From DASVEE01 sp036380735 (GTDB lineage: Bacteria > Acidobacteriota > Thermoanaerobaculia > Gp7-AA8): 64,000 nt of DNA. The notes under the pieces were generated by a model, which worked only from the letters and a program-made list of their open reading frames with translations, ran no database searches and was not told the origin of the DNA. Shown here one piece after another: positions 43,459-51,790 of the stretch. The stretch lies in contig DASVEE010000003.1 in assembly GCA_036380735.1 (NCBI GenBank), positions 1 through 64,000 on the forward strand. The letters run 5' to 3'. Position 1 is the first letter of the stretch, and each line of letters starts with the position of its first letter. The position numbers and the translations under genes were made by a program.

Positions 43459-44046
43459 TCAGAGTCCGCGTTCCTTCGCCAGCGCCACCGCCTGCGCGCG
43501 GTTTTCGGCACCCAGCTTGTTGAGGATCGCCGTCACGTGAAACTTGACCGTGCGCTCGGTGATGCCGAGGGCGTGGGCGATCTCCTTGTTCGACTGGCCG
43601 CGCGTGATCAGCGCCAGCACTTCGCGCTCGCGCGCGGAAAGCCGCGGCGCATGCGACAGCGCCACGACGCGCGTCGCCACACGCGGATCCAGCCACGTCT
43701 CCCCGCGGGCGGCGCTGCGGATGGCACGCTCGATGTCGTCCACCGCGGCGCCCTTGAGGAGATAGCCGCGCGCGCCGTTGCGAAGCGCGGTCTCGATCTG
43801 CTCGTCGCTGGCGTACGCGGTCAACACGACCACCGGCACCCCGAACTTCGCCACCGCCTCGACGCCACTCATCCCCGGCAGTTCCAGGTCGAGCAGCACG
43901 ACATCCGGCCGCAGCCGCGCCGTCGCCGCCAGCGCCTCTTCGGCGGAGCCGAACGCCCCGGCAATGACAAAGCCATCGCGGCGCTCCAGCGCGGCCACCA
44001 GCCCTTCCCGCACGATGGGGTGATCATCAACGATGAGAAGGTTCAT
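43459..44046 (-). CDS. NarL/LuxR-family response regulator
   Basis: 195 residues. The receiver domain has the acid pocket VDDHP (residues 6-10), phospho-acceptor D53 in VLLDLELPG, LTAYAS and the lysine in GYLLKG. The C-terminal LuxR helix-turn-helix is LSAREREVLALITRGQSNKEIAHALGITERTVKFHV. It is the evident partner of the histidine kinase at 44144, from which it is separated by a repeat hairpin. Confidence 0.95.
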   Translation of the reverse strand: MNLLIVDDHPIVREGLVAALERRDGFVIAGAFGSAEEALAATARLRPDVVLLDLELPGMSGVEAVAKFGVPVVVLTAYASDEQIETALRNGARGYLLKGAAVDDIERAIRSAARGETWLDPRVATRVVALSHAPRLSAREREVLALITRGQSNKEIAHALGITERTVKFHVTAILNKLGAENRAQAVALAKERGL

Positions 44047-44053
44047 GGATATG

Positions 44054-44143
44054 TCATGGGACCAACAGGACCAATGTAACCCCTACGCGTACTATGGGTC
44101 CTATAGGTCCTATCCGTCCTATTCGTCCGATCGTTCCTATCCT
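44054..44143. repeat. 9-bp repeat element between kinase and regulator
   Basis: A weak left arm (GGACCAACAGGACCAATG) and a right arm of five units (GTCCTATAG, GTCCTATCC, GTCCTATTC, GTCCGATCG, TTCCTATCC). It separates two genes that normally lie close together in one operon. Confidence 0.8.
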
Positions 44144-45244
44144 TCACCGTGGCACCCGCACTTCCACGTGCGTCCCCTGCGCCGCCGCAATGCGCAAGGT
44201 TCCCCCGGCCAGACGCGCCCTTTCCCGCATCCCGCGAATCCCGTGACGATCTTCCGGCACGCGGCGCATGTCGAAGCCGCGGCCGTCGTCCACGATCGAC
44301 AGCGTTGCGGTCTTCGGCGTGCAGCGCAGGACCACACTCACCGTCTGCGCGTGTGCGTGCTGGCGCACGTTCGCCAGCGCCTGCTCCGCGATGCGGTACA
44401 GCTCCGCTTCCGCGGCCAGCGGCAGCGGGCACGCGGCTGCCGTATCGACCGAAACGCGGATGCCGCTTTGCGAGGTGAACTCGCGCGCGAGCGTCGCCAG
44501 TGCCTGCGCGAGCGGCCGCCCAGCCAGCGGCTCAGCGCGCAGGTTCGTCACGGAGCGTCGCGCTTCTTCGAGGCTCATGCGTGCCGCCCGCAGCGCCGCG
44601 TTGAGGTGCTGCTCCTCGCCGAGCACTTCCTTCGCCGCTTCGAGCTGCAGGGCGATCCCGGTGAGGCTCTGCGCGATCGTGTCGTGGATCTCGCGCGCGA
44701 GGCGCGTCCGTTCGTCGGCGCGCGCGAGACGTGCCGTCTCCTCCGCCAGCCGCGCGCGCTCGATGGCGACGCCGAGTTGGAAGCCGATGGTCGAAAGCAG
44801 CCGCAGTTCGCGCCCGTCCAGGCGGCGCATCGCCGGCGCCGTCACGTTCATCACCCCGAGCGGCTTGTCCTGGAAGAAGAGCGGCACGGACGCGTGGTGA
44901 GCGATGTCGCGCGTCTCCTCCACGTTCTTCACCGCCGGCCGGAGCCGGCTGCACGCCATGACGTCGATGTTGCGCGGCTCGAGCGAGCCGTGGCGGAACT
45001 CCTCGAGGCACCAGCACGACGAGCCCGTCATGCGCACCGGCTCCTGCAGGTACGGCGGCAGGTTGCGCGCCGCGGCGCTGTAGACATGCCCCGTGTCGGG
45101 ATCGACCAGCCACACCCAGCCGGTGTCGAGGTCCAGCAGTTCGGTGACCAGTCCCAGCGTGCGGTCGAGCGCCTGCTGCACGTCCGGCGCGCTGTTCAGC
45201 GCTTCCGCGATCGCGTTGAGGATCTCCAGCTCTTTGCGACGCAT
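44144..45244 (-). CDS. GAF-domain sensor histidine kinase (HisKA_3 type)
   Basis: 366 residues, no membrane segment. A GAF domain covers residues ~10-170. The dimerisation helix with phospho-accepting His is TRLAREIHDTIAQSLTGIALQLEAA (~185-210), and the ATP-binding domain has RIAEQALANVRQHA, DDGRGFD and GIRGMRERARLAGG. NarL-type regulators are its usual partners. A soluble GAF sensor suggests a cytoplasmic ligand or redox signal; Cys residues in SSCWCLEEF could bind a cofactor. Confidence 0.94.
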   Translation of the reverse strand: MRRKELEILNAIAEALNSAPDVQQALDRTLGLVTELLDLDTGWVWLVDPDTGHVYSAAARNLPPYLQEPVRMTGSSCWCLEEFRHGSLEPRNIDVMACSRLRPAVKNVEETRDIAHHASVPLFFQDKPLGVMNVTAPAMRRLDGRELRLLSTIGFQLGVAIERARLAEETARLARADERTRLAREIHDTIAQSLTGIALQLEAAKEVLGEEQHLNAALRAARMSLEEARRSVTNLRAEPLAGRPLAQALATLAREFTSQSGIRVSVDTAAACPLPLAAEAELYRIAEQALANVRQHAHAQTVSVVLRCTPKTATLSIVDDGRGFDMRRVPEDRHGIRGMRERARLAGGTLRIAAAQGTHVEVRVPR

Positions 45245-45251
45245 GCCGTCG

Positions 45252-47660
45252 TCATTTCGCGCGGCGGATGATCTTCTTCGCCTCGGCCATCCGCTTGCGC
45301 GCGAGCGCCTCGCGCTGCGTGCCGAATTCCAGCGCCTTCTCGTACATGGCCACCGCGTTTTCCAGCGAGCCCGCCAGCATTTCGGTATTGCCCCAGTCGA
45401 AGAAGAGATCGCCCACGTACGGATCGGGTGCTTTCACGAACTGCAGACGCTCGCGCAACTGGTAGGTCAGGCCTGTGTCGATCCGCTTCGCATCGAAGCC
45501 ATTCGGCGCTTGCGGCACCCGTCCGGCGCCGAAGTCGAGCTGCAGCACGGAGTGCGTCTCGAGCCAGCGCGAATCGCGTGCCTGCGCGAGCTTCGCGTCG
45601 AGGATGGCGAGGTGCACCCATTCTGTCCCCTCGTGCGACTCCGGATTGCGGCGCACGCCTTCCGCGATCCAGTGGCGCGCCTTTGCGTCATCGCCGGAGA
45701 GCTCGTATGCCGTACCGAGGTTTGCCGCCGTGTGGTACAGCCCCGGGCGCTCTGCTTCGACCGCCTCGAGAATCTGTACCGCGCGCTTCACCTCTCCGAG
45801 GTGCAGGAGAGCGGCGGCATAGTCGGTGCGCGACTCGTGATCGCCGCCTGACTCGGTCTTCTGCCGCAGTTCCTGCCAGTGCCGCTTCATCGCAGCCGGC
45901 ACCACCAGCAGCTTCACCTTCAATGGCGCCGGCATCGCCTCGGTGTAAACGCGCTTCCCCGCGAGCGTAGTGCTGTACGTGTTGATACAGGCAAAGACAG
46001 GTGCCCACGCATCCTTCAGCGTGGCGGTGCGGTTGAACACCAGCCGCTCCTCGGTGGAGTCGGGGTCGATGCAGAAGTAGCCGAGGCGCTCGAACTGATA
46101 GCGCGTACCGGCGGGCGCGCCGCTGACCGACGGCTCCAGCTTCGCGTGCTCGATCACCTCGAGCGAATTCGGATTCATCACGGCGAGGAAATCGCCGCCC
46201 GCTTCCGGAGCCTCGACGTTGAAAAGGCGGTCGTACAGACGCACTTCGCAGTCGAGCGCATGCGCGGCCGAGACCCAGTGCAGCGTCGCCTTCGGGCGGC
46301 GGCCGTCCGGCGAATCACCGCCGCGCGTGGCTGGATCGTACGTCGCACGCAGCTCCACGACGTTGCCGTCAGCGTCTTTGACGACGTCCGTGCACGTGAT
46401 GAAGTAAGCGCTGCGCAGACGCACCTCGCGGCCAGGAGCGAGGCGGAAGAACTTCTTCGGCGGCTCCTCCATGAAGTCGTCCTGCTCGATGTACAGCTCG
46501 CGCGAGAACGGCACGCGGCGCGTGCCCGACGCCGGATCGTCGGCGTTGTTCGCCGTCTCGAACTCCTCCGACTGCTCTTCCGGATAGTTCTCGATGACCA
46601 CCTTCAGCGGCTTCAGCACGCCCATGACGCGGTTGGCGGTCTTGTTCAGGTCCTCACGGATGCTGAACTCGAGCAGACCGACGTCGATGACGTTCTCGCG
46701 CCGGGCGACACCGACACGCTCCGCGAAATTACGGATCGCGGCAGGCGTGTAGCCGCGGCGGCGCAGCGCGCTGATCGTCGGCATGCGGGGATCGTCCCAG
46801 CCGTTGACGTGCTTCTCCTGCACGAGCCGCAGCAGCTTCCGCTTCGACATGACCGTGTAGTTCAGGTTGAGCCGCGCGAACTCGTACTGACGCGGGCGCG
46901 ACGGTACCGGGCAGTTCTCGACCAGCCAGTCGTACAGCGGGCGGTGATCCTCGAACTCCAGCGTGCAGAGTGAATGCGTGATGTGCTCGATTGCGTCGGA
47001 CAGCGGATGCGCGTAGTCGTACATCGGGTAGATGTTCCACGCATCGCCGGTGCGGTGGTGCTCTTCATGGCGGATGCGGTAGAGCACCGGATCGCGCATG
47101 TTGATGTTCGGCGCAGCCATGTCGATCTTCGCGCGCAGCACGTGCGCTCCATCGGGGAACTCACCGGCGCGCATACGGCGGAAGAGATCGAGGTTCTCCT
47201 CGATGCCGCGGTTACGGTACGGCGATTCCTTCCCCGGCTCCGTCAGCGTGCCGCGGTACGCACGCATCTCCTCGGCCGTCAGGCTGTCGACATACGCCTT
47301 GTCCTGCTCGATCAGGTGAATGGCCCAGGCGAAGAGCTGCTCGAAGTAATCGGACGCGTGGTAGTGATGCTCGCCCCACTCGAAGCCGAGCCAGCGGACG
47401 TCACGCTCGATCGCCTGCGCGTATTCGAGCTCCTCTTTCGTCGGGTTCGTGTCGTCGAAGCGGAGGTTGCAATGGCCGCCGTACTCGTTGGCCACGCCGA
47501 AGTTGAGGCAGATCGATTTGGCGTGCCCGATGTGCAGATAGCCGTTCGGCTCCGGCGGAAAGCGGGTGACGACGGTTTTGTGCTTCCCGGTACGAAGGTC
47601 TTCCTCGACGATCTCGCGGATGAAGTCGAGATTGCGGGCGGGTGCTTCGGTGGTGGTCAT
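45252..47660 (-). CDS. glnS: glutaminyl-tRNA synthetase with fused C-terminal TPR-like domain
   Basis: 802 residues. Residues 1-553 are a full GlnRS: RFPPEPNGYLHIGHAKSI (HIGH), MSKRKL (KMSKS-like) and the usual end VFNRTATLKDAWA. E. coli GlnRS is 554 residues and stops there. Residues 554-802 are an extra domain, joined without a stop. It contains RPGLYHTAANLGTAYELSGDDAKARHWIAEGVRRNPESHEGTEWVHLAILDAKLA and a last TPR. Similar sequences occur as separate secreted proteins in other bacteria, so this looks like a gene fusion. GGAG lies seven bases before the ATG. Confidence 0.93.
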   Translation of the reverse strand: MTTTEAPARNLDFIREIVEEDLRTGKHKTVVTRFPPEPNGYLHIGHAKSICLNFGVANEYGGHCNLRFDDTNPTKEELEYAQAIERDVRWLGFEWGEHHYHASDYFEQLFAWAIHLIEQDKAYVDSLTAEEMRAYRGTLTEPGKESPYRNRGIEENLDLFRRMRAGEFPDGAHVLRAKIDMAAPNINMRDPVLYRIRHEEHHRTGDAWNIYPMYDYAHPLSDAIEHITHSLCTLEFEDHRPLYDWLVENCPVPSRPRQYEFARLNLNYTVMSKRKLLRLVQEKHVNGWDDPRMPTISALRRRGYTPAAIRNFAERVGVARRENVIDVGLLEFSIREDLNKTANRVMGVLKPLKVVIENYPEEQSEEFETANNADDPASGTRRVPFSRELYIEQDDFMEEPPKKFFRLAPGREVRLRSAYFITCTDVVKDADGNVVELRATYDPATRGGDSPDGRRPKATLHWVSAAHALDCEVRLYDRLFNVEAPEAGGDFLAVMNPNSLEVIEHAKLEPSVSGAPAGTRYQFERLGYFCIDPDSTEERLVFNRTATLKDAWAPVFACINTYSTTLAGKRVYTEAMPAPLKVKLLVVPAAMKRHWQELRQKTESGGDHESRTDYAAALLHLGEVKRAVQILEAVEAERPGLYHTAANLGTAYELSGDDAKARHWIAEGVRRNPESHEGTEWVHLAILDAKLAQARDSRWLETHSVLQLDFGAGRVPQAPNGFDAKRIDTGLTYQLRERLQFVKAPDPYVGDLFFDWGNTEMLAGSLENAVAMYEKALEFGTQREALARKRMAEAKKIIRRAK

Positions 47661-47676
47661 GAAAACGCTCCAATAG

Positions 47677-47705
47677 CGAAAAAGCGGCCCGTTGGGCCGC
47701 TTTCG
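47677..47705 (-). terminator. terminator-like hairpin in the glnS leader
   Basis: On the minus strand, AAAGCGGCCC and GGGCCGCTTT form a 10-bp stem with a 3-base loop, followed by T5. It lies 17-45 bases before the glnS ATG, with no minus-strand gene upstream to terminate. It may attenuate glnS, or insulate it from the divergent sulfatase promoter. Confidence 0.6.
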
Positions 47706-47801
47706 TTCTGAATTCGTGCAGAAAAGAATCGGCCTATCGCGAGAAGGAGACGCGCTGACGCTGTCGGGTTCCCGGCTGTTGGCGATTCATCGTCGTCACG
47801 G

Positions 47802-47807
47802 TATACA
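47802..47807 (+). promoter_or_regulatory. -10 box for the sulfatase gene
   Basis: TATACA, ten bases before the ATG at 47818. Confidence 0.35.
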
Positions 47808-47817
47808 TCGGGGCGGC

Positions 47818-49845
47818 ATGCGTCAATTCCCACTCAACGTCGCGCTCGCCGCGCTACTCGTGCTCTCGTGCAACCGCGAAGTGGCGAAGCCGCCCGTCAT
47901 CCTCATCTCCATCGATACGCTGCGCTCGGACCATCTGCCGGCGTACGGTTACCAGGCGATCAAGACGCCGCACCTCGACCGCCTCGCGAAAGACGGCATC
48001 GTCTACGAGCACGCGTTCGCACACGTGCCGCTGACGCTTCCCTCGCACGCCTCCATCTTCACGGGGCTGTTGCCGACGGAACACGGCGTCCGCGACAACG
48101 CCGGCTTTCGCCTCGACGCGAAGGTGCCAACGATCGCCTCGATGCTGAAGGCGCACGGCTACGCCACGGGCGGCGCCGTCTCCGCGTACGTGCTGCGCAC
48201 TGCCACGAACATCCACAGCGGCTTCGACACGTACGACGACCGCATTCACTTCGTCGAAAGCGCACCGACCGGCAACCTGCAGCGCAAGGGACAGCACACC
48301 ATCGACGCGGCGCGGCAATGGCTCGCCACACAAACGCAGCCGTTCTTCCTCTTCGTGCACCTGTTCGAGCCGCACGCGCCGTACGAGCCGACCTATGACG
48401 CGGAGATCATCACCAGCGACGCGCTCATCGGCCAGTTGCTCGAGTCGCTCGGCGACAAGTACGACGACGCGCTGATCATCGTCCTCTCCGACCACGGCGA
48501 AGGCCTCGGCGACCACGGCGAACAGGAGCACGGCGTCCTCCTCTACCGCGAAGCGCTGCAGGTGCCGCTCATCGTGAAGCTGCCGAAGAACGCGCAAAAG
48601 AGCACGCGCGTGAGCGCACCCGCACAACTCATCGACGTGCTCCCGACGATCGCCGCGATCACCGGCGCGACACCGCCGAAGAACCTCCGCGGCCGCGCAC
48701 TGACCGCGGGCCAGCAGCCACCAGCCACGCCCATCTACGCCGAGACGCAGTACCCCCGCATCCACCTCGGGTGGTCCGAGCTGCAGTCCATCATCCGCTG
48801 GCCGCATCACCTCATCTCCGGCCCGAAGCCGGAGCTCTACGACCTCGCGGCCGATCGCGGAGAGACGCGCGACCTGCGGGAGACGCAACGCCGCGCGTAC
48901 GCCCAGTTGCGGAGCGATCTGGCCGCGATCCCGCGGCCGGCCCTGAACGCGCCGCGCATCGACCCGGAGGAGGCGCGCAAGCTCGCCGCGCTCGGCTACG
49001 TCACGGCGGGAGCGCCACCGGCCGCCTCGAACCTCAATCCTCGCGAGCACCTCGCGGACCTCGAAGCGCTGAAGAACGTCACGCGACTCATCGGGCAGAA
49101 CCGCCCCAAGGAAGCCATCGCCATCGCCGCGCCGCTGCTCGCTCGCAACCCAGCATGGAGCGACCTTCGCGATCAACTCGGCCACGCCTACCTGGAGGTC
49201 GGCGACACGGCGCGCGCCGAGCAGACGTACCGCGAGGGGATTCGCGTGACGCCGGAGCTCGCGTCCGACTTCGCGTTGTCGCTCGCGGGGGTGCTGCTCG
49301 ACCAGGCGAAGCTCGACGAAGCGGAGGCGCACGCACGCATCGCCCTGACGTCGAACCCCGCCGGTGCACACGAGCTGCTCGCGACGATCGCCTTCGCGCG
49401 TGGTGACTACGATGCGGCGCTCCTCGAAGCGCAGGCGATGCGCGGCTCCGCCTCCCACGAGATCAACTCCGACTTCGTCACGGCGCAGATCCACGCCGCG
49501 CGGGGTGAGCTCGACGCCGCGGCGGCGCTGCTGGACCGCGTCTACAAGGTCGCGTACGAACGCGGCACACCGCTGCCGCGTTCGTACTGGTACGTCACCG
49601 CCGACGTCCTGGCTACTACCGGGCGTACCCGCGAGGCGATTGCCGCCTTCGGGCGTGAGCTGCGCCTCAACCCCCGCAATCGCGAAGCCTGGGTACGCCT
49701 GGCCCTGGTCCACCGCATCGCCGGCGACGACGCCAAATCACAGGCAACGCTGGACCGGATGTGCGTGGCCAACCCTGATGAGGACTGCCGCAAATTGCAC
49801 GCAAGACTGATGCGGGAATGGGCGGCCCTGCGCAAGGGGCCGTGA
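47818..49845 (+). CDS. sulfatase-family hydrolase lipoprotein with TPR repeats
   Basis: 675 residues. Signal peptide with lipobox LVLSC. The alkaline phosphatase/sulfatase fold covers ~30-400: ISIDTLRSDHLPAYGY (metal), VPLTLPSHASIFTGLLPTEHG (active-site region), FFLFVHLFEPHAPYEP and VLSDHGEGLGDHGEQEHGVLL. The active-site position has Ser rather than the Cys of formylglycine sulfatases. Residues ~430-670 are TPR repeats. This domain pair is common in Acidobacteria-like genomes; the substrate is unknown. The ATG at 47818 begins the signal peptide. Confidence 0.9.
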   Translation: MRQFPLNVALAALLVLSCNREVAKPPVILISIDTLRSDHLPAYGYQAIKTPHLDRLAKDGIVYEHAFAHVPLTLPSHASIFTGLLPTEHGVRDNAGFRLDAKVPTIASMLKAHGYATGGAVSAYVLRTATNIHSGFDTYDDRIHFVESAPTGNLQRKGQHTIDAARQWLATQTQPFFLFVHLFEPHAPYEPTYDAEIITSDALIGQLLESLGDKYDDALIIVLSDHGEGLGDHGEQEHGVLLYREALQVPLIVKLPKNAQKSTRVSAPAQLIDVLPTIAAITGATPPKNLRGRALTAGQQPPATPIYAETQYPRIHLGWSELQSIIRWPHHLISGPKPELYDLAADRGETRDLRETQRRAYAQLRSDLAAIPRPALNAPRIDPEEARKLAALGYVTAGAPPAASNLNPREHLADLEALKNVTRLIGQNRPKEAIAIAAPLLARNPAWSDLRDQLGHAYLEVGDTARAEQTYREGIRVTPELASDFALSLAGVLLDQAKLDEAEAHARIALTSNPAGAHELLATIAFARGDYDAALLEAQAMRGSASHEINSDFVTAQIHAARGELDAAAALLDRVYKVAYERGTPLPRSYWYVTADVLATTGRTREAIAAFGRELRLNPRNREAWVRLALVHRIAGDDAKSQATLDRMCVANPDEDCRKLHARLMREWAALRKGP

Positions 49846-49865
49846 CCGCTGTGCGCCACGCTACC

Positions 49866-49930
49866 CATAAGTCCTATACGTCCTATTCGTCCTATTCGTC
49901 CTATCGGTCCTATTCGTCCTATCGTTCTAC
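49866..49930. repeat. 9-bp repeat array, single arm, seven units
   Basis: Seven consecutive units (GTCCTATAC, GTCCTATTC three times, GTCCTATCG, GTCCTATTC, GTCCTATCG) with almost no divergence. It lies between the sulfatase gene and the convergent small gene at 49927, whose 3' end it touches. Confidence 0.92.
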
Positions 49931-50130
49931 CGGTGGTCCCCCCGCCCCGCGCGTTTCCCGGCAAAACTTCGCGCGGCCAGCTTCAACGATTCCGCATCCA
50001 TCGCCGCAAACTCACGCGCGGCCTCTTCATCGAAGCCCTCTTCGCGCGCGGTGGCGTACGGCTCCGCCACGAAGCGCTCCAGCAGCGCACCGTCCGTGTA
50101 CAACCGCGCTAGGAACTGCTGGACATGCAT
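49927..50130 (-). CDS. small partner protein of the DUF692 enzyme, 67 aa
   Basis: 67 residues, helical: FLARLYTDGALLERFVAEPYATAREEGFDEEAAREFAAMDAESLKLAARSFAGKR. The pattern recalls short LigA/Nif11-like helical modules used as leader or partner domains in peptide-modification systems, but I cannot assign a family. Its start lies 22 bases inside the DUF692 gene, which argues for joint function. Ends in the repeat array. Confidence 0.75.
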   Translation of the reverse strand: MHVQQFLARLYTDGALLERFVAEPYATAREEGFDEEAAREFAAMDAESLKLAARSFAGKRAGRGDHR

Positions 50131-50906
50131 GCCGTTCTCGCCCGTCGCAGTTCACCCAGCAGCTCGTCGAACTGCGGATAGCGCCCATCGCGCTCCAGGA
50201 TTACCGGCACCTCCGGCGCAAGCTCCGTCAGCATCGCGAAGACCTCGTTCGGCACCGCGTGCAGGTGATCGTCGAGAACACGCTCTCCTTCGATGCGGCG
50301 TCCGCCGGCGAGATGCACCGCGCCGATCGCCTCACGCGGGATCGCACGGAGCGTCGCGTACGCGTCGAAGCCGAAGTTCGTCGCGTTCGCATACAGGTTG
50401 TGCAAGTCGAGCAATAGCCGGCACCCTGTCGCGCGCGTGACCGCGTTCAGCCACTCCGCTTCGCCGTACCTGCTGAACGGCGGCTCCACGAGCGTGGCCA
50501 CGTTCTCCAGCACCGGCAACGAGCCGGTGACTCGCCGCGCCTCATCGACGTTGCGCATCAGCCCATGCAACGTTTCGTCGTTGCGTGGCGGCGCGGCGAG
50601 GTGCCCCACCTCGATTCCGCCGGCACGCACGAAGGCCAGGTGCTCCGACCAGAAGCGTGGCTGCAGCCAGTCGAGGAGCCGCGCGAGCGCGTCGAGCCGC
50701 TTGCGGTCCACCGCTTCCGTCGAAGCCAGGCCGAGCGACGTCGCGTGCACGACCACCGGCACCTGCGTCGCCAGAAAACGCAACGCCCTCCGCTCCGAAG
50801 CATTCGCGTGCAGGTACTCTTCGGCCATCACCTCGAGGACGTCAATCTCATCGAGGTGCGCCAGGATCGACGTGGCAAGCTCGCGCCGCCAGCCGATGCC
50901 GATCAC
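50109..50906 (-). CDS. DUF692 multinuclear non-heme iron oxygenase (MNIO)
   Basis: 265 residues, TIM barrel. Conserved metal-binding positions can be seen: H54 (VVVHATSLGL), E88/H89 (SEHL), E134 (LENVATL), D167/H169/N170 (LDLHNLY), H198 (VHLAGG), D213/H214/H216 (DDHLHAVP) and E238 (ERDG). The family includes MbnB and TglH, which modify cysteines of peptide substrates using iron and oxygen. The GTG start overlaps the TIGR04222-type gene by four bases (GTGA), so its likely substrate is encoded next door. Confidence 0.9.
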   Translation of the reverse strand: MIGIGWRRELATSILAHLDEIDVLEVMAEEYLHANASERRALRFLATQVPVVVHATSLGLASTEAVDRKRLDALARLLDWLQPRFWSEHLAFVRAGGIEVGHLAAPPRNDETLHGLMRNVDEARRVTGSLPVLENVATLVEPPFSRYGEAEWLNAVTRATGCRLLLDLHNLYANATNFGFDAYATLRAIPREAIGAVHLAGGRRIEGERVLDDHLHAVPNEVFAMLTELAPEVPVILERDGRYPQFDELLGELRRARTACMSSSS

Positions 50907-51790
50907 GAGCCACACCCTCCGCACCCTCCGCCACAGCCCCCACCGCAGCCCGAGCCACCTGACGAGCCGCAGGACGAGCCGCAACTGCTGGTGGACGACG
51001 CCTGCGGAAACACCTGCTTTCGCCACTCGAACGCGCTGCCGGTGAGGGCAGTCACACCGAACACCGACGCCAGCAGCACCGCTTCCGCGTTCTGCCCGCC
51101 GGGCTGAATCTGCGCGGCGCGATCTCGCAGCGAGCGGAAGAGATTCCGTACGTCTTTGATGTACCGGTCGCCACGCGCCGTGCGCGGGTCCAGCACCATC
51201 GCCGCCGCGACCACGATCGTGCCTACACCGACGATGATCAAAAATCCGACGTTGGTGTGGCCTCGATCGAGCGCGATGAGGATCTTCGCCAGCGCGATAC
51301 CGCCGAGGAACAGAGTCGCGATGGTGAACACGGCGCGGTTCAGCGTGTGCAGACCGCTGCTGACGAGCAGCCCCTGTCGCTGAAGCGTCGCCTCGTATTC
51401 GCGTGCGGCTGCTTCGAGCTCGCTGCTCTTGAACAGCTCCTTCACTTCGCGCACTTCGTGGCAGAAGCGCAGCAGCGTCCGCTCGAACGGCTTGCGCGCC
51501 TCGCTTTCGCACCCCAGCACCGTCGTCGTCAACAGCTTGCCGCGAATTGCCAGCAGGCCGCGGTCGATCAGCGACACCACGGCCACGCGAATCAATTCGT
51601 TCTTCTGGCCGCGCAGGTACGCGATGAGATACGGCTCGGCGAGCGCACCACGCTTCAACTCCTCTGCTGGTGGCAGCGGCGCGGCGTTCTCGCGGCGCCT
51701 CCGCACGAACATCATCAGCGCGATCGTCGCGACGGCGAGGATGAAGTAGAACGCGAGAAACTGAGGACCGCGCCAGTCGAACGGATTCAT
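50903..51790 (-). CDS. TIGR04222-type membrane protein with Cys-Gly C-terminal tail
   Basis: 295 residues. An N-terminal helix (residues 12-29), a soluble segment with IAYLRGQKNELIRVAVVSLIDRG, and two further helices (~165-185, 190-210) are followed by a 31-residue Ser/Gly/Cys tail. The six cysteines are at 270, 274, 282, 286, 290 and 293, spaced C-x3-C-x7-C-x3-C-x3-C-x2-C. This layout matches the TIGR04222 'near_uncomplex' proteins, of unknown role. Overlaps with both neighbours (ATGA and GTGA) suggest it is modified by the MNIO enzyme. Confidence 0.85.
   Translation of the reverse strand: MNPFDWRGPQFLAFYFILAVATIALMMFVRRRRENAAPLPPAEELKRGALAEPYLIAYLRGQKNELIRVAVVSLIDRGLLAIRGKLLTTTVLGCESEARKPFERTLLRFCHEVREVKELFKSSELEAAAREYEATLQRQGLLVSSGLHTLNRAVFTIATLFLGGIALAKILIALDRGHTNVGFLIIVGVGTIVVAAAMVLDPRTARGDRYIKDVRNLFRSLRDRAAQIQPGGQNAEAVLLASVFGVTALTGSAFEWRKQVFPQASSTSSCGSSCGSSGGSGCGGGCGGGCGGCGS

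Noticed and set aside
47854..49713. 619-codon minus-strand open frame opposite the sulfatase
   Set aside because: Antisense shadow; sulfatase and TPR motifs are clear on the plus strand.
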